Part shown: positions 41,162 to 50,004 of the stretch, in pieces | Position numbering within the stretch: the first letter of the stretch is position 1 | Layout: each line of letters opens with the position of its first letter | Origin: VRUE01 sp963704505 | Lineage (GTDB): Bacteria > Actinomycetota > Thermoleophilia > Solirubrobacterales > 70-9 | NCBI GenBank assembly: GCA_963704505.1 | Contig: OY969912.1 | Span: 2,418,001 to 2,482,000, forward strand | Direction: 5' to 3' | DNA: 64,000 nucleotides | Program-made: the position numbers and the translations under genes | The notes under the pieces: generated by a model | Databases searched by the model: none | Told to the model about the DNA's origin: nothing | Seen by the model: only the letters and a program-made list of their open reading frames with translations

Positions 41162-41455
41162 TCAGTCGACGTCGAGATTGGAGAGGAGGAGCTCGGCCTC
41201 GCTCCAATCGTCCGGGCGCACGCAGAGCCAGATCTCACCGTGGCCGAAACGGTCGATCGGCCAATCGGCGGTCAGGGCGGCCTCGATTCCGGCCTCTTCC
41301 AGCGCCTGGTGCCATGTGCGCGCCGTGCGCACGTCGCCGAACTCGCGCACCGTCTCCCAGTCGTTGTAGGAGAGGTCGTCGACGTGAACAGGAGTGACGC
41401 CGGGACCGGGCGAGCGCTCGGTCAGGGAGCGACGCAGCCGGTCGAAGAGGCTCAT
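41162..41455 (-). CDS. Small DUF2007-like protein, unknown function
   Basis: 97 aa soluble protein. The core TARTWHQALEEAGIEAAL... WLCVRPDDWSEAELLL resembles DUF2007 (putative signal-transducing protein), in which a short beta-alpha-beta unit ends in ...EDLEEAxELL. ATG at 41455 overlaps the aspS stop by 4 nt, so it is co-translated as the last gene of the hisS operon. I am moderately sure it is a real gene; the family link is tentative. Confidence 0.65.
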   Translation of the reverse strand: MSLFDRLRRSLTERSPGPGVTPVHVDDLSYNDWETVREFGDVRTARTWHQALEEAGIEAALTADWPIDRFGHGEIWLCVRPDDWSEAELLLSNLDVD

Positions 41456-43332
41456 GCGCCGGGCGGGCGCTTGGCGCGAAGTTCGAGCCCGACCTCGCGC
41501 AGCTGCGGCTCGTCGACCGGCGCCGGCGCCCCGGTCAGCGCGTCGGCGCCCGACGCGGTCTTCGGGAAGGCGATCACGTCGCGAATCGAGTCGGCGCCGG
41601 CCAACCGCTGGACTATGCGGTCGAGCCCGTAGGCGATTCCCCCGTGCGGCGGCGCGCCGTAGCGCAGCGCCTCGAGCAGGAAGCCGAAGCGCGACTCCGC
41701 CTCCTCGGCGTCGATGCCGAGCGCGGCGAAAAGCTTCTGCTGAACGCCCGAGTCGCTGATCCTGACCGAGCCGCCGCCCATCTCCTGGCCGTTCCAGACG
41801 ACGTCATAGGCGAGGGCGCGCGCCCCGTCGGGTTTGTCGGGATCGAAATCGCCGGCCGGTGAGGTGAACGGATGGTGGAGCGGCTCCCAGCCGCCCTGGT
41901 CGTTTTGCTCGAGCAGCGGCCAGTCGACGATCCAGAGCAGGTCGTCGCTGCCCTCGGGAATCAGGTCGAACTGCTCGGCGAGATCAAGCCGCAGCTGGGC
42001 GAGGACCGCGTTGGCGACCCTGGGCTTGTCGGCGACGACGAGCAGGAGGTCGCCCTCCTCGGCGCCGAGCCGCTCGTTCAGCGCCGTTAGCTCCTCCGCG
42101 CTGAGGAACTTCGCGGTCGGCGAGCGCCAGCCGTCGCCCTCGCGGAACGCCCAGACCAGGCCCTTGGCGCCCAGCTCCTGGGCGCGGGAGATCAACCCGT
42201 CGAGGGCCGAGCGTGGCATCTCGCGGGCGCCGGCGTTGAGGCCGCGGACCGCACCGCCACCGTCGATCACGCCGCGGAACACCTTGAACTCGGTCGCCGC
42301 GAGGGGCTCGGCCAGGTCGACCAGCTCCAGCCCGAAGCGGGTGTCGGGCCGGTCGGTCCCATAGCGGGAGATCGCCTCGTCGTAAGGGAGGCGCCGCATC
42401 GGCAGGTCCAGCGTCGGGCCGCCGACCCGCGCGAACAGATGGGCCAGCAGCCGTTCGTTGATCTCGATCACGTCCTCGACCCCGACGAAGGACATCTCGA
42501 TGTCGAGCTGGGTGAAGTCGGGCTGGCGGTCGGCGCGCAGGTCCTCGTCCCGGAAGCAGCGGGCGATTTGGTAGTAGCGCTCGAAGCCGGCGACCATCAG
42601 CAGCTGCTTGAAGAGCTGCGGCGACTGCGGCAGCGCGTAGAAGGATCCCTGCTGGGTGCGGCTGGGGACGAGGAAGTCGCGGGCGCCCTCGGGGGTCGAC
42701 CGGGTCAGGACCGGGGTCTCGATGTCGAGGAATCCCTCTCCGTCGAGGAAGTCGCGCATCGCCGCGGTGACCCGGTGGCGCAGCTCGAGCGCCTCCCGCA
42801 TCTGCTCGCGGCGCAGGTCGAGGTAGCGGTAGCGCAGCCGCGCATCCTCGCCGACCTCGCCGGAGAAGCCCTCGACCTGGAACGGCGGGGTGTCGGCGTC
42901 GGAGAGCAGCTCGGACCCGGAGACCGCGAGCTCGACCTCGCCGGTCGGCAGGTCGGCGTTGACCGTCTCCGCGGAACGACGGACGACCGTGCCCGAGGCG
43001 CTGAGGACGTCCTCGGCGCGCAGCTTGTGGGCCAGCTCGAACTGCTCGGCGCCGGAGGTGTCGGGGTGGAAGACGAGCTGGAGCAGCCCGGTCCGATCGC
43101 GCAGGTCGATGAAGATCAGGCCGCCGTGATCGCGGCGCCTGTGCACCCAGCCGGCGACGCGCACCTCGGAGTCGACCCGCTCGGGCAGGACTTCCCCGCA
43201 CCAGGCGTCGCGGTAGGAGTTCGCCCGCGGCGTCGGCAGGGCGGCGGCGCCGGCCCGGCCCGTGACCTCAGGCCCACGTCCGCCGTTGCCCGCGGTCCTT
43301 TCGATGCCCTCGGTCCCCCCCGCCTCAGCCAT
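41452..43332 (-). CDS. aspS: Aspartyl-tRNA synthetase
   Basis: 626 aa class II enzyme of the bacterial type, with N-terminal OB-fold (VRVAGWVHRRRDHGGLIFID), motif 2 region ARCFRDEDLRADRQPDFTQLD, the GAD insertion domain and motif 3 GIAYGLDRIVQRLAG. The first 40 residues are a Gly/Ala-rich extension; ATG at 43332 overlaps the hisS 3' end by 8 nt. Whether it is discriminating or also charges tRNA-Asn cannot be judged from the window. Confidence 0.96.
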   Translation of the reverse strand: MAEAGGTEGIERTAGNGGRGPEVTGRAGAAALPTPRANSYRDAWCGEVLPERVDSEVRVAGWVHRRRDHGGLIFIDLRDRTGLLQLVFHPDTSGAEQFELAHKLRAEDVLSASGTVVRRSAETVNADLPTGEVELAVSGSELLSDADTPPFQVEGFSGEVGEDARLRYRYLDLRREQMREALELRHRVTAAMRDFLDGEGFLDIETPVLTRSTPEGARDFLVPSRTQQGSFYALPQSPQLFKQLLMVAGFERYYQIARCFRDEDLRADRQPDFTQLDIEMSFVGVEDVIEINERLLAHLFARVGGPTLDLPMRRLPYDEAISRYGTDRPDTRFGLELVDLAEPLAATEFKVFRGVIDGGGAVRGLNAGAREMPRSALDGLISRAQELGAKGLVWAFREGDGWRSPTAKFLSAEELTALNERLGAEEGDLLLVVADKPRVANAVLAQLRLDLAEQFDLIPEGSDDLLWIVDWPLLEQNDQGGWEPLHHPFTSPAGDFDPDKPDGARALAYDVVWNGQEMGGGSVRISDSGVQQKLFAALGIDAEEAESRFGFLLEALRYGAPPHGGIAYGLDRIVQRLAGADSIRDVIAFPKTASGADALTGAPAPVDEPQLREVGLELRAKRPPGA

Positions 43333-44566
43333 CGGCGCCGATCTCCTGCGCGAGGCGATCCTGATCGACCGGGCGCTGCTCGCCGGTCGACATGTCGCGC
43401 AGCTGGGCGCTCCCGTCGTCCTCGAGGATGACCACGTGGCGGGCGCCGATCCGGTCGGCGTGCTTGAACTGCCCCTTGATGCTCCGCGCGCCGAGGTCGG
43501 CCTCGGCCGAGAGGCCGGCGCGGCGCAGCTCGTCGACGAGGACGAGGGCGCGGCGGCGCTGGTCGTCCCCGGCGACGGCGACGAAGGCGTCGCGGTCGGC
43601 GACCCGCTCCTCCTCGTCGAGGGCGAGCAGGATGCGCTCGATCCCCGCCGCCCAGCCGATCGCCGGCGTCGGCGGTCCGCCGAGCTGCTCGATCAGCCCG
43701 TCGTAGCGACCCCCGCCGCCGATCTCCGACTGGGCGCCGAGCGCGTCGCAGACGAAGGAGAAGATCGTCCGCGTGTAGTAGTCGAGCCCGCGCACGAGGG
43801 TGGCGTCGATCTCATAGGAGACCCCGGTCGCGTCGAGCAGCGCCCGCACCTCGGCGAAGTGCTCGGCGTCCTCCCCCTCGAGCCGCTCGACGATCGTCGG
43901 CGCGTTCTCCATCACGGCCTGCGTCCCCGGGTCATCGGCGTCGAAGGCGCGCAGCGGGTTGAGGTCGATGCGCTCGCGGACCTCCTTGGAGAGCTCGCCC
44001 TCGTGGGCGTGCAGGTGGGCCTTCAGCTCCTCGAGGTAGGCGCGGCGGGCATCGAGCGAGCCGAGGCTCCCGAGCCGCAGCTCGACCCCCGGAACGCCGA
44101 GCTCGGCGATCAGGTCGGCGAGCAGCTTGATCGTCTCGGCGTCGGCGAGCGGCGAATCGGTGCCGATCGCCTCGGCGCCGATCTGGTGGAACTGGCGGTA
44201 ACGCCCGGCCTGCGGACGCTCGTGCCTGAAGAACGGGCCCGTGTAGAAGAGCTTCACCGGCTGCGCCAGCTTCTGCATGCCGTGCTCGAGGTAGGCGCGG
44301 CAGATCGGCGCCGTCCCCTCCGGCCGCAGGGTGACGCTGCGCCCGCCCTTGTCCTCGAAGGTGAACATCTCCTTCTGGACGATGTCGGTCGAGCGTCCCA
44401 CCCCGCGCTCGAACAGGTCGGTGTCCTCGAAGGCCGGCGTCGCGATCCGCTCATAGCCGGCACGAGCGAAGATCGCCTCGGCGGTCGACTCGACCCGCTC
44501 GCGGGTCGCGGCCGCCTCGGGCAGGACGTCGAAGGTCCCGCGGGGTGCCTGGAAATTGCTCGCCAC
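43325..44566 (-). CDS. hisS: Histidyl-tRNA synthetase
   Basis: 413 aa class II synthetase. It begins FQAPRGTFDVLPEAA (family PRGTxDxLP), has motif 2 YTGPFFRHERPQAGRYRQFH, the histidine-binding LVRGLDYYTRTIF and GGGGRYDGL, and a C-terminal anticodon-binding domain. Starts with GTG at 44566. Order hisS-aspS is the conserved bacterial arrangement. Confidence 0.96.
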   Translation of the reverse strand: MASNFQAPRGTFDVLPEAAATRERVESTAEAIFARAGYERIATPAFEDTDLFERGVGRSTDIVQKEMFTFEDKGGRSVTLRPEGTAPICRAYLEHGMQKLAQPVKLFYTGPFFRHERPQAGRYRQFHQIGAEAIGTDSPLADAETIKLLADLIAELGVPGVELRLGSLGSLDARRAYLEELKAHLHAHEGELSKEVRERIDLNPLRAFDADDPGTQAVMENAPTIVERLEGEDAEHFAEVRALLDATGVSYEIDATLVRGLDYYTRTIFSFVCDALGAQSEIGGGGRYDGLIEQLGGPPTPAIGWAAGIERILLALDEEERVADRDAFVAVAGDDQRRRALVLVDELRRAGLSAEADLGARSIKGQFKHADRIGARHVVILEDDGSAQLRDMSTGEQRPVDQDRLAQEIGADG

Positions 44567-44598
44567 AGTCGAGCGACCTTACCGGCGCACGCCGCGCC

Positions 44599-45225
44599 CT
44601 AGAGCGCCAGCTCGGCGAGGAACGGGTTGGTCTGCCGCTCGGCGCCGAGCGTGGTCAGCCTCATGTGCCCGGGGAAGACGGCGGTCTCGTCGGGGTGGGA
44701 GTCGAGCAGGCCGCGGATCGAGGAGATCAGCGTCGGGCCGTCGCCGCCGGGCAGGTCGACCCGGCCGACCGATCCCTGAAAGAGGACGTCGCCGGAGAGG
44801 AGCGCGTCCTCGCCGCGGACCGAGTAGGTGACGTGGCCGGGACTGTGCCCCGGGGTGTGGATGACGTCGAGCTCGAGGCCGGCAAGCTCCAGCGTCTCGC
44901 CGCCTTTCACGGTCTCGTCCGCGTCATAGCTCTCGAAGGGGCCGAAACCGGGCCAGGGGACGAAGGCCATGATGTCGGCGAGGACAGGGACCTCGAGCTC
45001 GGGGCAGTAGACCGGGGCCCCGGTCGCCGCCGCGACCGGGGCGACGGCCCCGATGTGGTCGAAGTGGCAGTGGGTGATGAGGATCGCCTCCGCCTTACCG
45101 CCCATCGCGTCGAGCGCACCGAGGATGCGATCGGCCTCCTCGCCGGGGTCGACGATCAGGACCCGGTCGGAGCCCTCGCGACGGACCAGGAAGCAGTTCT
45201 CGGCCACCTGGCCGACGGTGAGCAT
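44599..45225 (-). CDS. MBL-fold metallo-hydrolase (glyoxalase II-like)
   Basis: 208 aa. Metal-binding THCHFDHIG (HxHxDH), HTPGHSPGHV, LSGDVLFQ and the final FPGHM give the full metallo-beta-lactamase ligand set. It is similar to YcbL/glyoxalase II-like hydrolases that sit next to hisS in many Gram-positive bacteria. ATG at 45225 is preferred because MLTVGQVAENCFLV is a typical start; a TTG at 45243 with GGAGG upstream is an alternative that would overlap the upstream gene by a few bases. Confidence 0.88.
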   Translation of the reverse strand: MLTVGQVAENCFLVRREGSDRVLIVDPGEEADRILGALDAMGGKAEAILITHCHFDHIGAVAPVAAATGAPVYCPELEVPVLADIMAFVPWPGFGPFESYDADETVKGGETLELAGLELDVIHTPGHSPGHVTYSVRGEDALLSGDVLFQGSVGRVDLPGGDGPTLISSIRGLLDSHPDETAVFPGHMRLTTLGAERQTNPFLAELAL

Positions 45226-45239
45226 CTCGACGTCGAGGC

Positions 45240-45620
45240 TCAACTCTCCTCCCGCGAGCGCATCCTTGTCCGCTCGCGTTTGCGCCACATCGCGGTGTCG
45301 ATCCAGTAGCCGGCAGGTATGTAGAAGAGCAGCATCAGGGCGCTCAGCGCCAGGGCCGCGGCCGGCGGCCGTTTGAAGAGCAGGATGAGGATGAGGAGGA
45401 AGATCCCGGCGGCAATCGCGCCGCGCTGGGCGGAGCCTTTCCAGCTGGGAGGGTTGTCGACTTTGGCGCCGCCGCTAGTGCCGGCCCCGCCGCGGCGCGA
45501 GCGCGCCTGCGCTTTCGCCTCGGCACGGTTGCGCGGTTTGGCGCGACGCTTGCCGGTGTCGATGCGACCGCCCTGCGTCCCCTTGTGTTTCTTACGGCGC
45601 TTTTTCTTGGTCTGGGCCAC
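45240..45620 (-). CDS. Small basic membrane protein, unknown function
   Basis: 126 aa. The first 60 residues are extremely basic (MAQTKKKRRKKHKG and RRAKPRNRAEAKAQARSRRG), then two hydrophobic helices (IAAGIFLLILILLF and ALALSALMLLFYIPAGYWI) and a basic tail. The basic N-terminus might bind nucleic acid or ribosomes near the membrane (inference). It lies just upstream of the MBL gene on the same strand. I do not know a characterised homologue. Confidence 0.72.
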   Translation of the reverse strand: MAQTKKKRRKKHKGTQGGRIDTGKRRAKPRNRAEAKAQARSRRGGAGTSGGAKVDNPPSWKGSAQRGAIAAGIFLLILILLFKRPPAAALALSALMLLFYIPAGYWIDTAMWRKRERTRMRSREES

Positions 45621-45653
45621 GGCTCAAATCTAGTCGTTCGACGCCCCCCGGCG

Positions 45654-46544
45654 TCAATTCCCCGCCGCCTCCAGGCGTCGCTCGATCGTGTGCAGGGCCG
45701 GGTCGAAGCCCCGGATCGGGACGTCCGCCGGGTAGTCGCGCAGCGCCGCCTCGGGCAGCAGGCCGACGAGCTCGGCGGCGATCGGGCGGGCGCCGAGCGG
45801 CTCGGCCAGCTCCGCGACCCGGGCGACGACTGTCGCCAGCGGGGTCGTGACCGGGTCGTGGACGTTGGTCGAGACCTGGCCGCGGTCGCCGCTGAGCGAG
45901 AGGCCGATCGCCCGGACTCCGGGCAGGCCTCCCCCGGCCTCGCGCAGTCCGGCGGCGACTGAGCGGGCGACCTCTATGTCGGCGACGTCGAGCTCGACGT
46001 TGAAGGCGGCGAGCGGCGGGCGCGCTGTGACCAGGGTCGCGCCGGCGGTCGGGTGGGGCTCGGCCGGGCCGTGGTCGGGGCGGAGCTCGCCGCTCTCCAT
46101 CCGCAGCCAGAGCTCGGTGAGGCCGCCGCTGCGGAAATAGGCGCGCTCGGCCCGGTCGGGGGCGGTGGCCAGCTCTCCGTAGAGGAAGACCGGGACGCCG
46201 AGGGCGCCGATCGCGGCGGCAATCGCGAGCGCAGCGGTCTTCGCGGTGGCACGGTCGGCTCGGTCGAGCCAGACCACCGGGCTGACATCGATCGCCCCGA
46301 TCGCCGGGTGCAGGCCCTCGTATTCGCCCATGTCGATCGTCGCAATCGACGCCTCGGCGCCGGCGAGCAGCGAGCGGCCGAGCGCCTCGGGCTCTCCGGC
46401 GAGGGTCAAGACGGTGCGGTCGTGGTCGGCGTCGGTATGGCGATCGAGCAGCCGAACGCCGCCGCCGAAGGCCGACCCGAGCCGATCGATGCGCTCCGCG
46501 TCGCGGCCCTCGGAGACGTTCGGCACCGCGAGCAGGACGGTCAC
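45654..46544 (-). CDS. Glutamate formiminotransferase-like protein
   Basis: 296 aa. Matches the N- and C-subdomains of formiminotransferases (FTCD/FtcD): VPNVSEGRD at the N-terminus, DADHDRTVLTLAG, HPAIGAIDVSPVVWL, RPDHGPAEPHPTAGAT and AFNVELD, AIGLSL. The enzyme moves a formimino group between formiminoglutamate and tetrahydrofolate in histidine degradation. No hut genes are nearby, so another C1-transfer role is possible. GTG at 46544, two bases after the aminopeptidase stop. Confidence 0.85.
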   Translation of the reverse strand: MTVLLAVPNVSEGRDAERIDRLGSAFGGGVRLLDRHTDADHDRTVLTLAGEPEALGRSLLAGAEASIATIDMGEYEGLHPAIGAIDVSPVVWLDRADRATAKTAALAIAAAIGALGVPVFLYGELATAPDRAERAYFRSGGLTELWLRMESGELRPDHGPAEPHPTAGATLVTARPPLAAFNVELDVADIEVARSVAAGLREAGGGLPGVRAIGLSLSGDRGQVSTNVHDPVTTPLATVVARVAELAEPLGARPIAAELVGLLPEAALRDYPADVPIRGFDPALHTIERRLEAAGN

Positions 46545-46546
46545 GC

Positions 46547-47500
46547 TCAGACCAGCAGCTCGCCCTCGCGGACGAGAGCCTGGCCGTCGATCTCGACCGT
46601 CGGCTCGAGCACGACGACGTCGAGGTGGACCGGGACCTGGACGTTGCCGCCGATCGCCGCCGAGGCACCGAAGGCGACGTGGGCGGTGCCGAGGATCTTC
46701 TCGTCCTCGAGGACGTTGCCGGTGAGGATCGCCTCTTCGTTGGTGCCGATGCCGAGCTCGGCGACGTTGGTCCCGTCGGGGCCGTGTTGGGTGAGGAGCT
46801 CGAGCAGGACGCCGCCGTCGACACCGGTCGCGTCGGTCAGGTGCCCGTCGCGGACGGTGAGGGTGACCGGCTTCTCGACGCTGCCGATGCCCGCGATCGA
46901 GCCATCGACGACGAGCGTTCCCTGGGCGGTGCCCTCGATCGGCGCGATGAAGCCCTCGCCGCAGGGCAGATTGCCGAAGGCTCCGGGAGCACTGAGGTCG
47001 CCGGCATCGACGATCGAGGCGCGGCCCTCGAGGCCGAGCCGCAGGTCGGTGCCGTTGGCGCAGGTGATCCGCGCCTCGACGCCGGGGTCGAGCAGCGCGC
47101 AGATCGCCTCGCCGCGACGGCGCAGCTCGCCCATGTCGGCGGACATCACCCGGGCGAGCATTTCCTCGGTGACGCTGGGCATCGTCGCGATCCGGGCACC
47201 GGCCTCATTGGCAGCCTTGCGGGCGGCGGTGTGGGAGAGCGATTGGATCGTCGGAGCGATGACGACGTCGGCGGCGAGCATCGCGGCGGCGACGGCAGGC
47301 GGTGGCTCGGCCCCGTGCGAATCGCGCTCCGACATCACCGCCAGGACCGCGTCGGCGCCCTCGCCCTGGGCAACGATCCTGATCAGCGCACCGAGCTCTT
47401 CGGTGGCCGGATTGGAGATCACCAGCACGTCATCGTCGGGCCCCACAGCAAGGCAATCGACGACCACCGCCTTGACCGCCCTGTCCAGCTCCTCGACCAC
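46547..47500 (-). CDS. Aminopeptidase T-like (M29-related) protein
   Basis: 317 aa. The order of segments (VLVISNPATEEL, TQSLSHTAARKAANEAGARIATMPSVTEEML-type helix, NGTDLRLGLEGR, NLPCGEGFIAPIEG, GIGTNEEAI, GTAHVAFGAS, VHLDVVV) is that of the leucyl aminopeptidase/AmpT-like family, which also includes dihydroxypyridine dioxygenase-type enzymes. Metal ligands Glu (CGEGF) and Glu/His (GTNEEAI, GTAHVAFG, VHLD) are in place. GTG start at 47500. Immediately upstream of the formiminotransferase gene. Confidence 0.85.
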   Translation of the reverse strand: MVEELDRAVKAVVVDCLAVGPDDDVLVISNPATEELGALIRIVAQGEGADAVLAVMSERDSHGAEPPPAVAAAMLAADVVIAPTIQSLSHTAARKAANEAGARIATMPSVTEEMLARVMSADMGELRRRGEAICALLDPGVEARITCANGTDLRLGLEGRASIVDAGDLSAPGAFGNLPCGEGFIAPIEGTAQGTLVVDGSIAGIGSVEKPVTLTVRDGHLTDATGVDGGVLLELLTQHGPDGTNVAELGIGTNEEAILTGNVLEDEKILGTAHVAFGASAAIGGNVQVPVHLDVVVLEPTVEIDGQALVREGELLV

Positions 47501-47530
47501 GGGGCGAAGGCTATTACCATTGCCGCCCCC

Positions 47531-47604
47531 GCCGGAGTAGCTCAGCTGGTTAGAGCAGCGGAATCATAATCCGCGTGTCGGGGGTTCGAGTCCCTCCTCC
47601 GGCA
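47531..47604 (+). tRNA. tRNA with anticodon CAT (Met, or Ile2 if lysidine-modified)
   Basis: 74 nt cloverleaf. Acceptor stem GCCGGAG/CTCCGGC with discriminator A; D arm GCTC...GAGC; anticodon stem GCGGA/TCCGC with loop ATCATAA, anticodon CAT at 47565-47567; T arm GGGGG-TTCGAGT-CCCTC (last pairs GGGGG/CCCTC with one G-T pair). CCA is not encoded. The first acceptor pair G1-C72 rules out initiator tRNA; elongator Met and Ile2(CAT) cannot be separated by eye. Confidence 0.93.
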
Positions 47605-47795
47605 TGCTTCAAGGCGCATAAGCAAGGCGTTTGCGCCCTTGTGAGTTCACTTCCTGACACGCGTGCTGGGTCCCAGCTGGGTCTCGCCTTCGGACGCCTT
47701 AATACCGTCGCTCACCGCTAGTAGACAGCGGACGTCCTCGTCCTCTGTCAGGTTGTTCCAGAGGGATTTGTCGCTCGCCTTGCGCCCGGGTACCC

Positions 47796-48206
47796 TTGAC
47801 GACCGTGACCTCGCGCCGGTGGATCTTCTCCTTCCTCGTCGGCCTCGCCGCGTTCTCATGCGGGATCTGGGGCCTCGTCACAGACGCTGCCGAATTCTCG
47901 ACCTTGAACTTCCTTGTGCTTGGGGTCTTGCTTTCACTCAACGGCCTCAAGGCGCGCACGGAGGCGCGGCCTAGCCCGCAGGGCGACGCGGGGACGATGG
48001 ACCGTCGATGGCATCGGATCGAGAGGTTGGTTTTCTCTGTGGGTTTCGGCGCCATAGGGATCTGGTCACTCACGAGGGGCGAATTTGGCTACTTCGTGAT
48101 CCCGCTCTTGATCGGAGTCTTTTGGGTTTCCTCCGTCGTGTTCGGGGACAGGCTCCAGCGCCTCGGTAGCCGCATCCAGAAGCTGAGTACGACGCCGCCT
48201 GAATAA
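47796..48206 (+). CDS. Four-helix membrane protein, unknown function
   Basis: 136 aa with four hydrophobic segments: FSFLVGLAAFSCGIWGLV, LNFLVLGVLLSLNGL, LVFSVGFGAIGIWSL and YFVIPLLIGVFWVSSVVFG. A charged loop separates the two hairpins. Start TTG at 47796 or GTG at 47805; neither has a good Shine-Dalgarno. I do not recognise a family. Part of the mixed region after the tRNA, where GC is a little lower than in the operons to the left. Confidence 0.55.
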   Translation: MTTVTSRRWIFSFLVGLAAFSCGIWGLVTDAAEFSTLNFLVLGVLLSLNGLKARTEARPSPQGDAGTMDRRWHRIERLVFSVGFGAIGIWSLTRGEFGYFVIPLLIGVFWVSSVVFGDRLQRLGSRIQKLSTTPPE

Positions 48207-48289
48207 GGGACCGCTCTGCCGCCAGGAATGCGAGCTCGTCTTCCTGCTCGCGGTCTTGCCCTCCCAGGGCGGTGCGTATCGTTCGGACC

Positions 48290-48655
48290 ATGGCTCGATG
48301 GGCGCAGCCCGTTCACCTTGCGGCCGGATTCGTCTTCATTCTCGGAGGCATTGCCAAGTTCGTCGCCAACGGGCTCGAGGTGAGGGCGTTCGAGAGTTTC
48401 GGGTTGCCTGTCCCCCATGTCTTTGTCGTCCTGATCGGGATCATCGAGATCGGTGGCGGCATCCTGCTCATGGTCGGGGCGCTCACCCGACCGACAGCGG
48501 CGGTCCTGGGCGCCGTCATGGTCGGCGCGATCGCACTTTCCGGGATCGGCCACGGCGACGTGATCCCCAGCCTGACGCTGGCTCCGGTACTGCTGGTGGC
48601 AACCCTGTTCTTGTTTTGGCGCGGGGACGAACCCCGCCTCGGCGCGGCCGGCTGA
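48290..48655 (+). CDS. DoxX-like membrane protein
   Basis: 121 aa, four helices. The N-terminal pattern PVHLAAGFVFILGGIAKF...FESFGLP and the following VLIGIIEIGGGILLMVGALTRPTAAVLGAVM are typical of the DoxX/DoxD family, membrane subunits linked to thiosulfate:quinone reductases or other redox partners, often of unknown function in actinobacteria. ATG at 48290 is chosen; a GTG at 48272 would add six residues. Isolated gene. Confidence 0.78.
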   Translation: MARWAQPVHLAAGFVFILGGIAKFVANGLEVRAFESFGLPVPHVFVVLIGIIEIGGGILLMVGALTRPTAAVLGAVMVGAIALSGIGHGDVIPSLTLAPVLLVATLFLFWRGDEPRLGAAG

Positions 48656-48734
48656 GGCGACGCCCAGCCGGGAAATCAACACGTGACTCGAAGATCCGCA
48701 TAGGCTCGACCGACCCTATGAAAGGACACTCACC

Positions 48735-49010
48735 GTGGCCTACTTGATGTCGCACTTTTGGCCGGGCGCAACCGAGGAGCAGTACAACGCCGAGGTCACA
48801 GCGGTGCATCCAGCCGACGGCCTGCCGGACGGGCAGACCTTCCACGCCGCGGGCCCGACCGACGGAGGCATCCTGATCTCGGCCGTGTGGGAGTCGAAAG
48901 AGCACGCCGACCGATTCGTCCAGGAGAAGCTGAGTCAGCCGGTCGAGGGAGGCTTTGTCGGCCATCCCGAGGAGCGCACCGCCGAGGTCACGAATCTGGT
49001 GAGGACCTAG
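48735..49010 (+). CDS. Small antibiotic-monooxygenase-like (dimeric alpha/beta barrel) protein
   Basis: 91 aa. The secondary structure pattern (YLMSHFWPGATEEQYNAEV, then GILISAVWESKEHADRFVQE) suggests a ferredoxin-like dimeric barrel of the ABM/Dabb type, small proteins with heme-degrading, monooxygenase or unknown roles. GTG at 48735 has AAAGGA about nine bases upstream. Convergent with the polysaccharide deacetylase gene. Fold-level call only. Confidence 0.6.
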   Translation: MAYLMSHFWPGATEEQYNAEVTAVHPADGLPDGQTFHAAGPTDGGILISAVWESKEHADRFVQEKLSQPVEGGFVGHPEERTAEVTNLVRT

Positions 49011-49019
49011 GCGGCCCGA

Positions 49020-49811
49020 CTAGATCCTCGACAGTTCGGCTCGTCCTTCTCCCGAGCGGTACGCGAGTCGGTGTGAGGTTCGAAGGACCTGGGCCGCGCG
49101 GGTGAACTGGTAGCGCAGGGCGGCTCCGGTCCGATCCTCGAGTCCGACCCGGGGGCGCCTTGCCGGTTCATCGACGAGATGGAAGGCACTCAGCGTGGCG
49201 CCTGCGGAGTAGCCGGCGCGCTCAACGGCCCGAGCGACCCTTGCGTCCGCGTCGCCGTGTGGGAAAGCGATGGTGTCGCAGCGGCCAAAGCGCGAAACCA
49301 GGGCTTTGCGTGACTCAACCAGCTCGGCGTTGAGGAGGTCGTCGGGCACCGAGGAGAGGCGGAGGTGATGAATCGTGTGCGAACCGACCTCCCAGCCCGA
49401 TTCCGCCAGGCCCTCGACCTCTCCCCAGCTCATCGGGATTGCGGGGTCCACATAACCGTCCCAATGCCAGGGCACCCCCTCCTCGATGAAATTCAACATC
49501 GGAAACACGGTGCCGGGATAGCCGTAGCGAGCGAGGATCTCCGCGCCGCGGAGGGTCGACTTGTGTCCATCGTCAAATGTGATGACCACCGACTTCTTTG
49601 GGAGATCGCCGCTGAGCCGGCGCCTCTCTCGGTCGCGAAAGGTCAGGCCGACGAAACCCAGGCGAACGGCGAGGCGGATCTGCTCTTCGAAGACCTCCGG
49701 CCGGGTCGCCATGTCCGACGGCTGGGTCGCGTCCACGCCGTGGTACGCCAGCACCAGATGGTGCCCGGCGCGTGGCGCCTGCACGCCGGATGGAGCGCTG
49801 AAGCGATTCAA
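49020..49811 (-). CDS. Polysaccharide deacetylase (NodB domain)
   Basis: 263 aa. NodB motifs: YHGVDA at the start, catalytic Asp and ligand in VITFDDGHKST, metal His pair in GSHTIHHLRLS, and FPHGDAD as motif 3. These enzymes remove acetyl groups from peptidoglycan, chitin-like or other polysaccharides. TTG at 49811 is chosen because GGAGG lies six bases upstream; no signal peptide is then present, so a cytoplasmic or leaderless-exported location is unclear. A longer reading (to 50021) would overlap the divergent DUF1275 gene. Confidence 0.82.
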   Translation of the reverse strand: MNRFSAPSGVQAPRAGHHLVLAYHGVDATQPSDMATRPEVFEEQIRLAVRLGFVGLTFRDRERRRLSGDLPKKSVVITFDDGHKSTLRGAEILARYGYPGTVFPMLNFIEEGVPWHWDGYVDPAIPMSWGEVEGLAESGWEVGSHTIHHLRLSSVPDDLLNAELVESRKALVSRFGRCDTIAFPHGDADARVARAVERAGYSAGATLSAFHLVDEPARRPRVGLEDRTGAALRYQFTRAAQVLRTSHRLAYRSGEGRAELSRI

Positions 49812-50004
49812 CCTGCCTCCGTTGCCGTGATCCGGGCGGCAGCATACGCGCTCGGTAAAGCTCCGACCGGCCGGATCACGGCATACAACTTCTCCTGCGA
49901 GAAGGCCCGAACCAGCGCGGCGGCGACCGCTCGACCATCTACGTTCCGCACCCATCGACCGTCCGCGGACAGAGCTCCTTCTTGCCCTGACCTTCGTCAC
50001 CGGG

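Noticed and set aside
47531..47604. Initiator tRNA-Met
   Set aside because: It has a normal first acceptor pair (G1-C72); initiator tRNAs lack this pair.
47647..47859. Minus-strand frame after the tRNA with a plausible amino-acid composition in its second half
   Set aside because: No start codon before the plausible part (GTA where GTG would be needed) and it overlaps the start of the plus-strand membrane protein. Could be a decayed fragment, but that cannot be shown.
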